A stretch of 16,149 bases of DNA, taken from positions 1 through 16,149 of the forward strand of contig CAZRGV010000133.1 in the NCBI GenBank assembly GCA_964599655.1, written 5' to 3'. The DNA comes from CAZRGV01 sp964599655 (lineage in GTDB: Bacteria > Planctomycetota > Planctomycetia > Isosphaerales > Isosphaeraceae). The translations under genes and the position numbers were made by a program. The notes beneath the pieces are model-generated. The model was not told the origin of the DNA and did no database searches. It saw nothing but the letters and a program-made list of their open reading frames with translations. Position 1 is the first letter of the stretch. The number at the start of each line of letters is the position of its first letter. This document shows, one piece after another, positions 1 to 6,642 of this stretch.

Positions 1-18
1 GGGCGGTTGCAGTCGGAG

Positions 19-55
19 AGGCGCCGCCCGGATTCGAACCGGGGAATAACGGATT
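19..55 (-). pseudogene. tRNA 3'-half remnant, tRNA-Cys-like
   Basis: Read on the minus strand, this is the 3' half of a tRNA. It has anticodon-loop bases 37-38 (AA), the anticodon-stem 3' strand TCCGT (49-53), a short variable loop (44-48), a perfect 5-bp T stem CCCGG/CCGGG around loop TTCGAAT (27-43), the acceptor 3' strand CGGCGCC (20-26) and a U at the discriminator position (19). U73, the short variable loop and AATCCGT fit bacterial tRNA-Cys; tRNA-Gly also has U73 but fits less well. The 5' half is missing: the bases to the right contain no D arm, no matching anticodon stem and no GGCGCCG acceptor strand. No CCA is encoded. Similarity stops in the anticodon loop, where tRNA-targeting integrases often cross over, so this may be an attachment-site remnant. 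The structure is seen directly; the Cys identity and the origin are inferred. Confidence 0.6.
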
Positions 56-59
56 CTCA

Positions 60-87
60 TTGCTTTGAGGGACGCCCGCGCGATAAT
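60..87 (+). promoter_or_regulatory. Possible sigma-70-type promoter for the gene at 156
   Basis: A good -10 hexamer, GATAAT (82-87, 5 of 6 to consensus), lies 16 bp after a weak -35, TTGCTT (60-65, 3 of 6). It stands out in GC-rich DNA and would give a leader of about 60 nt before the ATG at 156. It adjoins the tRNA remnant. The call rests on sequence match only. Confidence 0.33.
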
Positions 88-155
88 GCACGACCGTCCG
101 CACGATCGTTTCCGCCGATCGATCGAACGTCTCACTTCCAGGGGAGAATGCATCC

Positions 156-1267
156 ATGTTGCGACGTTTCCGAATCGCGCTGATGACCGGCGTCGGTTTC
201 GCGGTCCTGACGGCCAGCTCGTTGGGCGCGGACGATGTGAGCGCCAGCATGCAGAAGGGCAAGGCCGACCTGAAGTCGGCCGGGGCGCTCGCGTTTGGCC
301 CCGACGGCGTGCTCTTCGTCGGCGACACGCAAGGGGCGGCGATCGTGGCGATCGCCACCGAAGACCAGGGTCCGGCGGCCAAGGCGCAGGTTAAGGTCGA
401 AAACCTGGCGCAGAAGGTGGCCGACCTGCTCGGCACCAAGCCGCAGCAGGTGATGATCAACGACATGGCGGTCAACCCCGCCTCGGGCAAGGTCTACCTG
501 TCGGTGTCCCGCGGCCGGGGCCCGGACGCCGAGCCGGTGATCTTGCGCGTGAGTGCCGACGGCAAGCTCGAAGNNNNNNNNNNNNNNNNNNNNNNNNNNN
601 NNNNNNNNNNNNNNNNNNNNNNNNNNNNNNNNNNNNNNNNNNNNNNNNNNNNNNNNNNNNNCTCCGGAACGAGGCGATCACCGACCTGGCGTACGTCGAC
701 GGCCGCGTGTTCGTCGCCGGCCTGTCGAACGAGGAGTTCTCGTCGCGATTGCTGGCCATCCCCTTCCCGTTCGAGAACACGGCCCAGGGGGCGAGCGTCG
801 AGATTTACCACGGCTCGCACGGCCGGGTCGAGACCCGATCGCCGATCCGGACCTTCGTCGCCTATGAGCTGAAGGGCAAGCCCACCCTGCTGGCGGCCTA
901 CACCTGCACCCCGCTGGTGAAGATCCCGGTGTCGGACCTCAAGCCCGGCTCGCACGTCAAGGGAGCGACCATCGCCGAGCTCGGCAACCGCAACCGCCCG
1001 CTCGACATGATCGTGTACCAGAAGGACGGCAAGGATTACCTGCTGCTGGCCAACAACAGCCGAGGCGTCATGAAGATCGCGACCGAGGGGGCCGACCAGG
1101 CCGCGTCGATCTCCAAGCCGGTCCCTGGCACCCAGGGCATGCCCTACGAGACGATCAAGGATCTGACCGGCGTGCTCCAGCTCGACCGTCTCGACGACGG
1201 CCACGCCCTGATCCTGGTCCAGAACAACGCGGGCACGCTCAACCTGGAGACCGTCGCCCTGCCGTGA
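156..1267 (+). CDS. Secreted propeller-like hypothetical protein, interrupted by assembly gap
   Basis: I do not recognise a named family. The ATG at 156 follows a good ribosome-binding site (GGGGAGA, 141-147, 8 nt spacing). The first 25 or so residues form a signal peptide (MLRRFR, hydrophobic core, cleavage near SLGA), so the product is exported. The 139 residues before the gap and 201 after it contain repeated strand-turn patterns (LAFGPDGVLFVGD, MAVNPASGKVYLSV, LAYVDGRVFVAGL), as in NHL/YVTN-like beta-propellers; no catalytic residues are evident. The parts on either side of the gap are in different frames (156 frame, then the frame starting at 662). Because the break coincides with 88 Ns, the N count is probably arbitrary and this is one gene. 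The stop is TGA at 1265-1267, followed by a strong hairpin. The propeller fold is an inference. Confidence 0.8.
574..661. other. Assembly gap (88 N)
   Basis: A run of 88 undetermined bases lies inside the coding region 156-1267. The reading frame before it (last full codon GAA, 570-572) and after it (first codon CTC, 662) agree only if the real number of missing bases leaves remainder 2 on division by 3. Since 88 leaves remainder 1, the true gap length is not 88 if the gene is intact. Confidence 0.98.
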
Positions 1268-1325
1268 TCTCGAACGAGGCCCGTCGTTGCGACCGGCCTC
1301 GCGGGACGCTGTGATCGATTTTGAT

Positions 1326-1363
1326 GGGGTCGGACGGACCGATTCTTCTGCCCGTCCGACCCC
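1326..1363 (+). terminator. Strong 12-bp stem-loop after gene 156-1267
   Basis: A perfect 12-bp inverted repeat, GGGGTCGGACGG (1326-1337) and CCGTCCGACCCC (1352-1363), encloses a 14-nt loop and begins 58 nt after the stop codon. No T-run follows, so it is not a textbook intrinsic terminator. It may end transcription with Rho, or protect the 3' end. Confidence 0.6.
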
Positions 1364-1380
1364 GTTGCGGATCGAGGACA

Positions 1381-1446
1381 CGGGCGGACCAAGCCGCCAG
1401 TGGCACCCGACCGGCTTCGCCGCCCCGGTGGATGAGGAGCCGGGGC
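1381..1446. repeat. Possible dispersed intergenic repeat element
   Basis: This non-coding stretch contains CAAGCCGCCAGTGGCACCC (1390-1408), a motif that I recall as recurrent between genes in planctomycete-type genomes. It is followed by a 7-bp hairpin, GCCCCGG/CCGGGGC (1422-1428 and 1440-1446). The region is flanked by a 13-bp direct repeat, CCGTTGCGGATCG, at 1362-1374 and 1469-1481. The direct repeat and hairpin are seen here; membership of a genome-wide family rests on memory and needs a genome search. Confidence 0.33.
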
Positions 1447-1501
1447 TACCCGCCACCCGCTCTTGACTCCGTTGCGGATCGCAGAGCCCGAGGACTCCGT
1501 C

Positions 1502-2701
1502 ATGCTTCTGAAGAAGACACCCGTTTGCGTTCTGCTGGCGGCTCTGGTTGTGATGCTCGCGTCGCTGCCGGCAAGCCGGGGAGTGGAAGCGCCGGTGGTC
1601 CGCTGGCAGGTGCTCGAAGGTCGCCATGTCGTCGAGGTCTCGGGGCTTGAGGAGGGTTCTTTGAAGTTCCTCGCCAGGGACGATCCGAGCGGAGACGTCT
1701 GGAAAACGATGCTCCGCGTGGCCGTCGGCAAGGAAGACGCGCCTCCGCCGCCCGACCGCACGCCGATGGCGGGGACCTACCAGGTCGATGGCTCGACCCT
1801 CCGGTTTCGCCCCCGCTATGCGCTGGAACCGGGCCTGACCTACTGGGCCACCTTCGACCCGTCCAAGCTGACGCGCCGGGCCCCGGCCGGATTGACGTTG
1901 AGCCCGTTGACGGCAAAGCTGCGGCTGGAGGAGGCCGCGCCGTCGGCGAGGACGCGCGTGGTCCGCGTCGACCCGGAGACCGATTCGGTCCCCGAGAACC
2001 TGCTCAAGTTCTACCTGACCTTCTCCGGCCCGATGAGCCGGGGACAGGCGTATGATCATGTGCGGCTGCTCGACGCCTCGGGCAAGCCGATCGACATGCC
2101 GTTTCTCGAGCTCGGCGAGGAGCTCTGGGACCCGACCGAGACGCGATTGACGTTGCTGATCGACCCCGGCCGGATCAAGACGGGCCTGCGGCCTCGCGTG
2201 GAGGAAGGCACCGTGCTGAAAGCCGGCGAGCCGGTCACGATCGTCGTCGACACGAAATGGCTCGATGCGCAGGGGCAACCGCTGGAGAACGAGGTCCGCA
2301 AGACATACCGCGTCGGCCCGCCCGACCCGAAGTCGCCCGACCCGGCCTCGTGGAAAATCCAACCGCCACGCGGCGGCACGCGAGGGCCCTTGACCCTGGC
2401 CTTTCCCGAGCCGCTCGACCGCGCGTTGCTCGAACGGTTGATCGCCGTTCAGGACGAGAAGGGCCAGGCGATCGCGGGAACGGTGCGCGTCGTCGAGCAC
2501 CAAACCCGATGGCAGTTCGAGCCGGCCCAGCCCTGGAGCGCGGGCCGTTACCGCGTCGTGATCGGGACCGAGCTGGAGGACCTGGCCGGCAACAGCATCG
2601 AGCGGCCGTTCGAGGTCGACCTGTTCCAGGTGGAACGCCGAGGCGACGGGCCGTCGGTGAAAACGCTCTGGTTCGAGGTTTCCGAAACCGCGAAGCGTTA
2701 G
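1502..2701 (+). CDS. Secreted Ig-like (SbsA/Big_5-type) domain protein
   Basis: This is a 399-residue exported protein of unknown function. The chosen start, ATG at 1502, is preceded by GAGG (1490-1493) at 8-nt spacing and opens directly into a signal peptide (MLLKKTP, then a Leu/Ala/Val-rich core, cleavage near ASRG); an upstream TTG at 1463 would place a polar tail before it. The mature part looks like three beta-sandwich segments: a first at about residues 28-145; a second at about 146-270 with the SbsA-type signature PENLLKFYLTFSGPMS; and a third at about 285-385 (GPLTLAFPEPLD to LAGNSIERPF). Such domains usually mediate surface adhesion or spacing in multidomain proteins. There are no catalytic motifs, no membrane segment beyond the signal and no obvious C-terminal sorting tag. 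It lies 234 bp after the upstream gene, beyond a hairpin, so it probably has its own promoter. Confidence 0.85.
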   Translation: MLLKKTPVCVLLAALVVMLASLPASRGVEAPVVRWQVLEGRHVVEVSGLEEGSLKFLARDDPSGDVWKTMLRVAVGKEDAPPPPDRTPMAGTYQVDGSTLRFRPRYALEPGLTYWATFDPSKLTRRAPAGLTLSPLTAKLRLEEAAPSARTRVVRVDPETDSVPENLLKFYLTFSGPMSRGQAYDHVRLLDASGKPIDMPFLELGEELWDPTETRLTLLIDPGRIKTGLRPRVEEGTVLKAGEPVTIVVDTKWLDAQGQPLENEVRKTYRVGPPDPKSPDPASWKIQPPRGGTRGPLTLAFPEPLDRALLERLIAVQDEKGQAIAGTVRVVEHQTRWQFEPAQPWSAGRYRVVIGTELEDLAGNSIERPFEVDLFQVERRGDGPSVKTLWFEVSETAKR

Positions 2702-2723
2702 GTGGACGACCACCGCGGAAACC
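2677..2723 (+). terminator. Nested stem-loops spanning the stop codon of the Ig-like gene
   Basis: GGTTTCCG (2677-2684) can pair with CGGAAACC (2716-2723). Inside that lies a compact hairpin, GGTGG (2701-2705), loop ACGA, CCACC (2710-2714), which starts on the last base of the stop codon. An alternative local pairing GGTTT/AAACC (2677-2689) competes. A perfect palindrome, CGAGGCGCCTCG, follows at 2731-2742. There is no T-run, so a role in termination is inferred. Confidence 0.4.
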
Positions 2724-2905
2724 GTCGAAGCGAGGCGCCTCGGGGGACCCAAGGGGGCGGTGGGCCATCGCGTATCGTCCAGGAGCCGTCCTCCGGACTC
2801 CTCGCGGACGAACAAGACGAGATGGGCGGAGTCTGCGCCGCGACGGACACCAAATCGATGCGATTCGATCCCGCCGCCAAGGATGATGTCGCCGACCGGT
2901 GGTCC

Positions 2906-2930
2906 CAGGCCAGGGAGCACGGCTGGCCTG
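2906..2930. terminator. 8-bp stem-loop between convergent genes
   Basis: CAGGCCAG (2906-2913) pairs perfectly with CTGGCCTG (2923-2930) around a 9-nt loop. It lies between the convergent ends of the Ig-like gene (2701) and the QW-repeat gene (minus, stop at 2977), so it could serve either transcript. An AT-rich stretch (about 2948-2992), unusual for this GC-rich window, separates it from the minus-strand stop codon. The interval 2702-2976 holds no other convincing feature. Confidence 0.4.
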
Positions 2931-2976
2931 CTTGCTCCGTTTCGGCCTGAATATCGAATCATTTCACATATTATCA

Positions 2977-3975
2977 TCATTCATGTTTTAACGCATCGCG
3001 GGTGGCGAGCAGGGCGAGGGTGGCCCAGCCGGTGGTGGAGAGGCGTTGGGCGTAGCTCTCGGCGCCGGGGGGGCGGGTGGTTTCGGGCCAGTGGCCGTCT
3101 TCGAGCTGCGTTTGGAGGAGGAACGCGCGGCCTCGTTGGATCATGGTGGTGAGATCGGGCACGTCGGGGTTGGTGGCGCGGGTGCGCTGGAGGGCCAGGA
3201 GGACGAGGGCCGTGTCGAAGGGCTCGGGGGGCGAGGAAACATAGGGGCCCCAGCCGCCGTCGTCGGATTGACCGTCTCGGATCAGGGCGAGGGCGCGGCG
3301 GCGAAGGGCGTCGTCGCGGGGGAAGTCGGCGTCGGCCAACGCGAGGAGGATCGAGGCGGCGTCGAGGATCGTGCGAACGGGGCGCTGGGTCAGCCAGCGA
3401 TCGGCGCGTGCGATCGTGTCGCGGAACCGCTCGGGGTCGGCGGCGTGGAGGATGCGGCGGGCTTCGGCGGTCGCCAGGGGCCGGCCGTAGGTGGCCGGCG
3501 ATCCGAGCATTTCGGGCTCTTCGAGCGTCCAGGAGCCGTCGGCCGCCTGGTCGTCGACGATGCGAGCGGCGGCGCGTCGCAGGGGCTCGCGATCGGTCAG
3601 GAGGCCGGCGTCCATCGCCTGCAAGAGAGACGACGCAAACTGAATGCGGGCCAGGCGTTTGTCGCTCGAAGGCCCCTGCCCTCCGTTCTTGTCCCAACCC
3701 TCGGGCCGGGCGAGCCATCGCAGGGTGTCGGCCAGAGCCGACTCGGGGACGCGGCCGGGCTGTCGCGAGGCCACAAGGAGGGCGCGGGCGGCATCGCCGT
3801 TGTTGTGGCAGGAGAAGCAGCCGTTCTCCCGGGACCAGAGGGGCACCTCTCGGACCAGGAACGCCAGGGCCCGGTCCTCGGGCGAAGGGGGCTCCGCATT
3901 GGAAACGGAACCGACTTTGAGAAAAGCCGTTGCGATCAGGATCGCTCTCAGGAAAAACCTTTTTCCCGCATTCAC
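2977..3975 (-). CDS. Secreted QW-repeat (squalene-cyclase-like fold) protein with CxxCH heme motif
   Basis: The product is 332 residues, of the terpene-cyclase/prenyltransferase alpha-barrel repeat type. The start is GTG (3973-3975) with GGAGG 7 nt upstream; the ATG four bases downstream is in another frame. Residues 1-27 are a signal peptide. Next comes CFSCH (C53, C56, H57), the covalent heme-binding motif of c-type cytochromes. The rest is helical repeats with QW-like elements QAADGSW (143-149), QSDDGGWG (236-243) and QLEDGHW (290-296), the last two each followed by an aromatic/Leu-rich helix. The DxDD acid motif of squalene-hopene cyclases and the GCGEQ thioester motif of alpha-2-macroglobulins are both absent, and at 332 residues it is about half a cyclase, so it is probably a binding or structural barrel, not a cyclase. 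It is divergent from the PSCyt2/PSD1 operon across 211 bp, which suggests co-regulation. Fold and heme attachment are inferred. Confidence 0.85.
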   Translation of the reverse strand: MNAGKRFFLRAILIATAFLKVGSVSNAEPPSPEDRALAFLVREVPLWSRENGCFSCHNNGDAARALLVASRQPGRVPESALADTLRWLARPEGWDKNGGQGPSSDKRLARIQFASSLLQAMDAGLLTDREPLRRAAARIVDDQAADGSWTLEEPEMLGSPATYGRPLATAEARRILHAADPERFRDTIARADRWLTQRPVRTILDAASILLALADADFPRDDALRRRALALIRDGQSDDGGWGPYVSSPPEPFDTALVLLALQRTRATNPDVPDLTTMIQRGRAFLLQTQLEDGHWPETTRPPGAESYAQRLSTTGWATLALLATRDALKHE

Positions 3976-3988
3976 GGAGACGCCTCCG
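3975..3988 (-). promoter_or_regulatory. Hairpin covering the Shine-Dalgarno of the QW-repeat gene
   Basis: On the minus strand, CGGAG, tetraloop GCGT, CTCCG form a 5-bp stem. The 5' arm holds the GGAG of the ribosome-binding site and the 3' arm ends on the first G of the GTG start codon. Eight U residues lie just upstream in the transcript. The pairing could limit translation initiation; the stem is short, so the effect is uncertain. Confidence 0.4.
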
Positions 3989-4186
3989 GAAAAAAAATGG
4001 TGACGGATTCCTCGGCGGGTGCGAAACTCTTGTTGAACTCTGGTGTTGGTTCCTGGGGACTCTGTGTGGAACGACCGGATTCGACTCCGCGACGTACGAT
4101 TTTACCGGGTCATCGGGGGGTGACGACGCTCTTGCCGATTTCCGGCTGACCGACCCGACCTGACCTTCCTTCCGGAGGACCGAGGC
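3976..4186. promoter_or_regulatory. Divergent intergenic region, QW-repeat gene / PSCyt2-PSD1 operon
   Basis: These 211 bp separate the starts of two divergent transcription units and must hold promoters for both. I find no convincing -35/-10 pair on either strand. Recognisable parts are the RBS hairpin at the left end, an A8 run (3990-3997), and the GGAGGA ribosome-binding site of the right-hand gene at about 4174-4179. Confidence 0.4.
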
Positions 4187-6565
4187 ATGCAGGATCGAGG
4201 CAATGCCCGCGCTCGGACGGTCCACCTGTTGGCTCTCTGGCTCTTCGTGACGGCGGCGTCCACGGCCGCGGCGGAACCGCCCGCGACGCCTTCAAGCATC
4301 GACTTCGAGCGGCACGTCATGGGGGTGGTCGGCCGGATGGGATGCAACTCGGGCTCGTGCCACGGGTCGTTCCAGGGCAAGGGCGGGTTCCGGCTTTCGC
4401 TGTTCGGCTACGATCCGGCGATGGATCACACCGCCTTGACGCGAGACGGCCTCGGCCGGCGCGTCAACCCGCTCGATCCCGACCACAGCCTGATCCTGCT
4501 CAAGGCGACGGCGCAGATTCCACACGAGGGGGGGCAGCGGTTCACGAAGGATTCGTGGGCGTACCAGACCCTTCGCTCGTGGATCGCCTCGGGGGCGGAA
4601 CGTCGCGAGGGGAGCGGAACGGTGGCGGACCTGACGATCGAGCCGCCCCAGCATCGGTTCGAGCGGCCCGGCGAGTCGGTGAGACTGTCGGTCGTGGCGC
4701 ACTTCGCCGACGGCTCGACCGAGGACGTGACCCGATACACCGACTTCCGGGTCCAGGACGACGCGGTCGCCGAGGTCGACGGCGAGGGGCGCGTCAAGGG
4801 GCTTCAGCCGGGGGACACGCCGGTCATTGTCTCGTACCGGGGCAATGTGCGGACCGTCCGCGTGCTGGTTCCGCTCGAAACGCCGCCCGGCTTCCGGTAT
4901 CCCGAGGTGGCCGAGGTCAACTACGTCGATCACGAGGTTCTCGAGAAGCTTCGAGGGTTGAACATCGTGCCGTCCGGGTTATCGTCGGACGCCGAGTTCC
5001 TGCGTCGGGTGACGATCGACACGATCGGCTCGTTGCCGTCGCCCGACGAGGTGCGGGCGTTCCTGGCGGATCGCGACCCGCAAAAGCGGTCCAAGAAGAT
5101 CGACGAGCTGCTGGCCCACCCGCTTCACGCGGCGCTCTGGGCGACCAAATTCTGCGACATCACGGGCAATAACACCGACGAGCTGGAACTTCCTCGCGAA
5201 AAGCACAGCCAGATGTGGCACGACTGGTTCCGCAAGCGGCTCGCCGCGAACCAGCCGTACGACAAGCTCGTGCACGACGTGCTCTGCGCCACCAGTCGTG
5301 GAGCGGAAGAGCCGGAAGCCTGGGTCGAGAATTACAAGACGATCGAGCAGCAGGCGCGCGACGGGTTCGACACGTCGTACGCCGAACGCGAGACGCTCGA
5401 CCTGTTCTGGCGTCGCCAGCGTGGGAACGTGCCGATCGAGCAATGGGGCGAAAAGGTGGCCGCGGCCTTTCTGGGGGTCCGGCTCGAATGCGCCCAGTGT
5501 CACAAACACCCGTTCGACCGCTGGACGCAGGAAGAATACCGGGCGTTCGCCAACGTGTTCGGCCAGGTGGCCTACGGCAGCTCGCCCGAGACCAGGAAAC
5601 TGCTGGACCCCGAGAACAACCGTCGCCGGAAAGAAACGAACGCCCAGAAGCGGTTGCAGCCAATTCGCGAGCTCTATCTGAACAGCCGGGCCCGCTCGTT
5701 GCCCGACCCGGTGACGAACAAGCCGTTGCCGGCGAAGGCGCTCGGCGGGCCTGAGATCGCGATCGAACCGGGCAAGGACGCCCGAGAGACGCTGTTCGCC
5801 TGGCTCGCGACGGCCGAAAACCCGTTTTTCGCCCGAAGCTTCGTGAACCGGATCTGGGGCCATTACTTCGGCACGGGGATCGTGGAGCCGGTCGATGATT
5901 TCTCGCTGGCCAACCCGCCCTCGAACGAGGCGCTCCTGGACGCCCTGGCGCGCGACTTCGCCTCGCACGGCTTCGACATCCGGCACATGGAGCGAACGAT
6001 CCTGAACTCGCGCACCTATCAACTCTCGTCGGACACGAACGAGTCGAACCAGTTCGATCGAACGAACTACTCGCACAGCCAGGTGCGCCCGATGATGGCC
6101 GAGGCGGTCGTCGACGTCCTGAACGCGGCGCTCGACGTCGAGGAAAACCTGGGGAACGCCGCGAAGCCGGGCAGCCGGGCGATGGAAATCGGAGCGAGCC
6201 GGATCAACAACGGGAACCTCGCCTACGTGTTCCGCATCTTCGGCCGGCCGCCGCGCACCACGGCCTGCGACTGCGAACGGGCCATGGACCCCGCCCTGCC
6301 CCAGGCGCTCTACCTGATGGGCGACCCGAGCGTCCTGGCGAAGCTGTCGAGCTCAAAGGGGCGGCTGGGCGCCCTGCTCCAGAGTTCCCTGAGCGACGAG
6401 CAAATCCTCGACGAGCTGTTCCTCGCCACGCTCTCGCGGTTCCCCACCGAGGATGACCGTCGGCTCTTCGACGAGTATCGCGCCCGACGTTCGGACCGCC
6501 GCGAGGCCTTCGCCGACACGCTCTGGGCCCTGATCAACACGCGAGAATTCATTCTGAACCACTGA
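4187..6565 (+). CDS. PSCyt2 (DUF1549) / PSD1 (DUF1553) surface cytochrome-like protein with Ig-like domain
   Basis: The product is 792 residues, of the large family typical of Planctomycetota and relatives. ATG at 4187 follows GGAGGA at about 8 nt. Order of parts: signal peptide (1-29); an N-terminal heme-like module with C53-x4-C58-H59 (CNSGSCHG) to about 140; a Big_2/Ig-like domain at about 150-225 (HFADGSTEDVT to GRVKGLQPGDTPV); PSCyt2/DUF1549 at about 245-460, containing a second motif CAQCH (435-439) followed by KHPFDRW; and PSD1/DUF1553 at about 525-775 (FFARSFVNRIWGHYFG, LNSRTYQLSS). The function is not experimentally established; a role in extracellular redox chemistry or polymer processing is commonly proposed. 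It is the first gene of a two-gene operon with the DUF1501 gene 77 bp downstream, the standard pairing for this family. Intact, normal length. No transmembrane anchor is evident beyond the signal. Confidence 0.95.
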   Translation: MQDRGNARARTVHLLALWLFVTAASTAAAEPPATPSSIDFERHVMGVVGRMGCNSGSCHGSFQGKGGFRLSLFGYDPAMDHTALTRDGLGRRVNPLDPDHSLILLKATAQIPHEGGQRFTKDSWAYQTLRSWIASGAERREGSGTVADLTIEPPQHRFERPGESVRLSVVAHFADGSTEDVTRYTDFRVQDDAVAEVDGEGRVKGLQPGDTPVIVSYRGNVRTVRVLVPLETPPGFRYPEVAEVNYVDHEVLEKLRGLNIVPSGLSSDAEFLRRVTIDTIGSLPSPDEVRAFLADRDPQKRSKKIDELLAHPLHAALWATKFCDITGNNTDELELPREKHSQMWHDWFRKRLAANQPYDKLVHDVLCATSRGAEEPEAWVENYKTIEQQARDGFDTSYAERETLDLFWRRQRGNVPIEQWGEKVAAAFLGVRLECAQCHKHPFDRWTQEEYRAFANVFGQVAYGSSPETRKLLDPENNRRRKETNAQKRLQPIRELYLNSRARSLPDPVTNKPLPAKALGGPEIAIEPGKDARETLFAWLATAENPFFARSFVNRIWGHYFGTGIVEPVDDFSLANPPSNEALLDALARDFASHGFDIRHMERTILNSRTYQLSSDTNESNQFDRTNYSHSQVRPMMAEAVVDVLNAALDVEENLGNAAKPGSRAMEIGASRINNGNLAYVFRIFGRPPRTTACDCERAMDPALPQALYLMGDPSVLAKLSSSKGRLGALLQSSLSDEQILDELFLATLSRFPTEDDRRLFDEYRARRSDRREAFADTLWALINTREFILNH

Positions 6566-6642
6566 TCGATCGAGCGGGATTGCTCGCCTCGCGCGAGACC
6601 TCGTTTCGATTCCTTTCGAGTTGAGCGGAGAAAGGAGCGGCC

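Noticed and set aside
494..2980. Open frame of 828 codons on the minus strand
   Set aside because: It runs antisense to two good secreted-protein genes and through the N gap. Its translation is Arg/Gly/Leu-rich without domains, as expected of antisense frames in GC-rich DNA.
2981..4225. Open frame of 414 codons on the minus strand overlapping the QW-repeat gene
   Set aside because: Same strand, other frame. The translation is mostly Arg/Pro, whereas the 2977-3975 frame has a signal peptide, CxxCH and QW repeats.
4979..6076. Open frame of 365 codons on the minus strand
   Set aside because: Fully antisense to the PSCyt2/PSD1 gene and composed of Arg/Val/Gly-rich low-complexity sequence.
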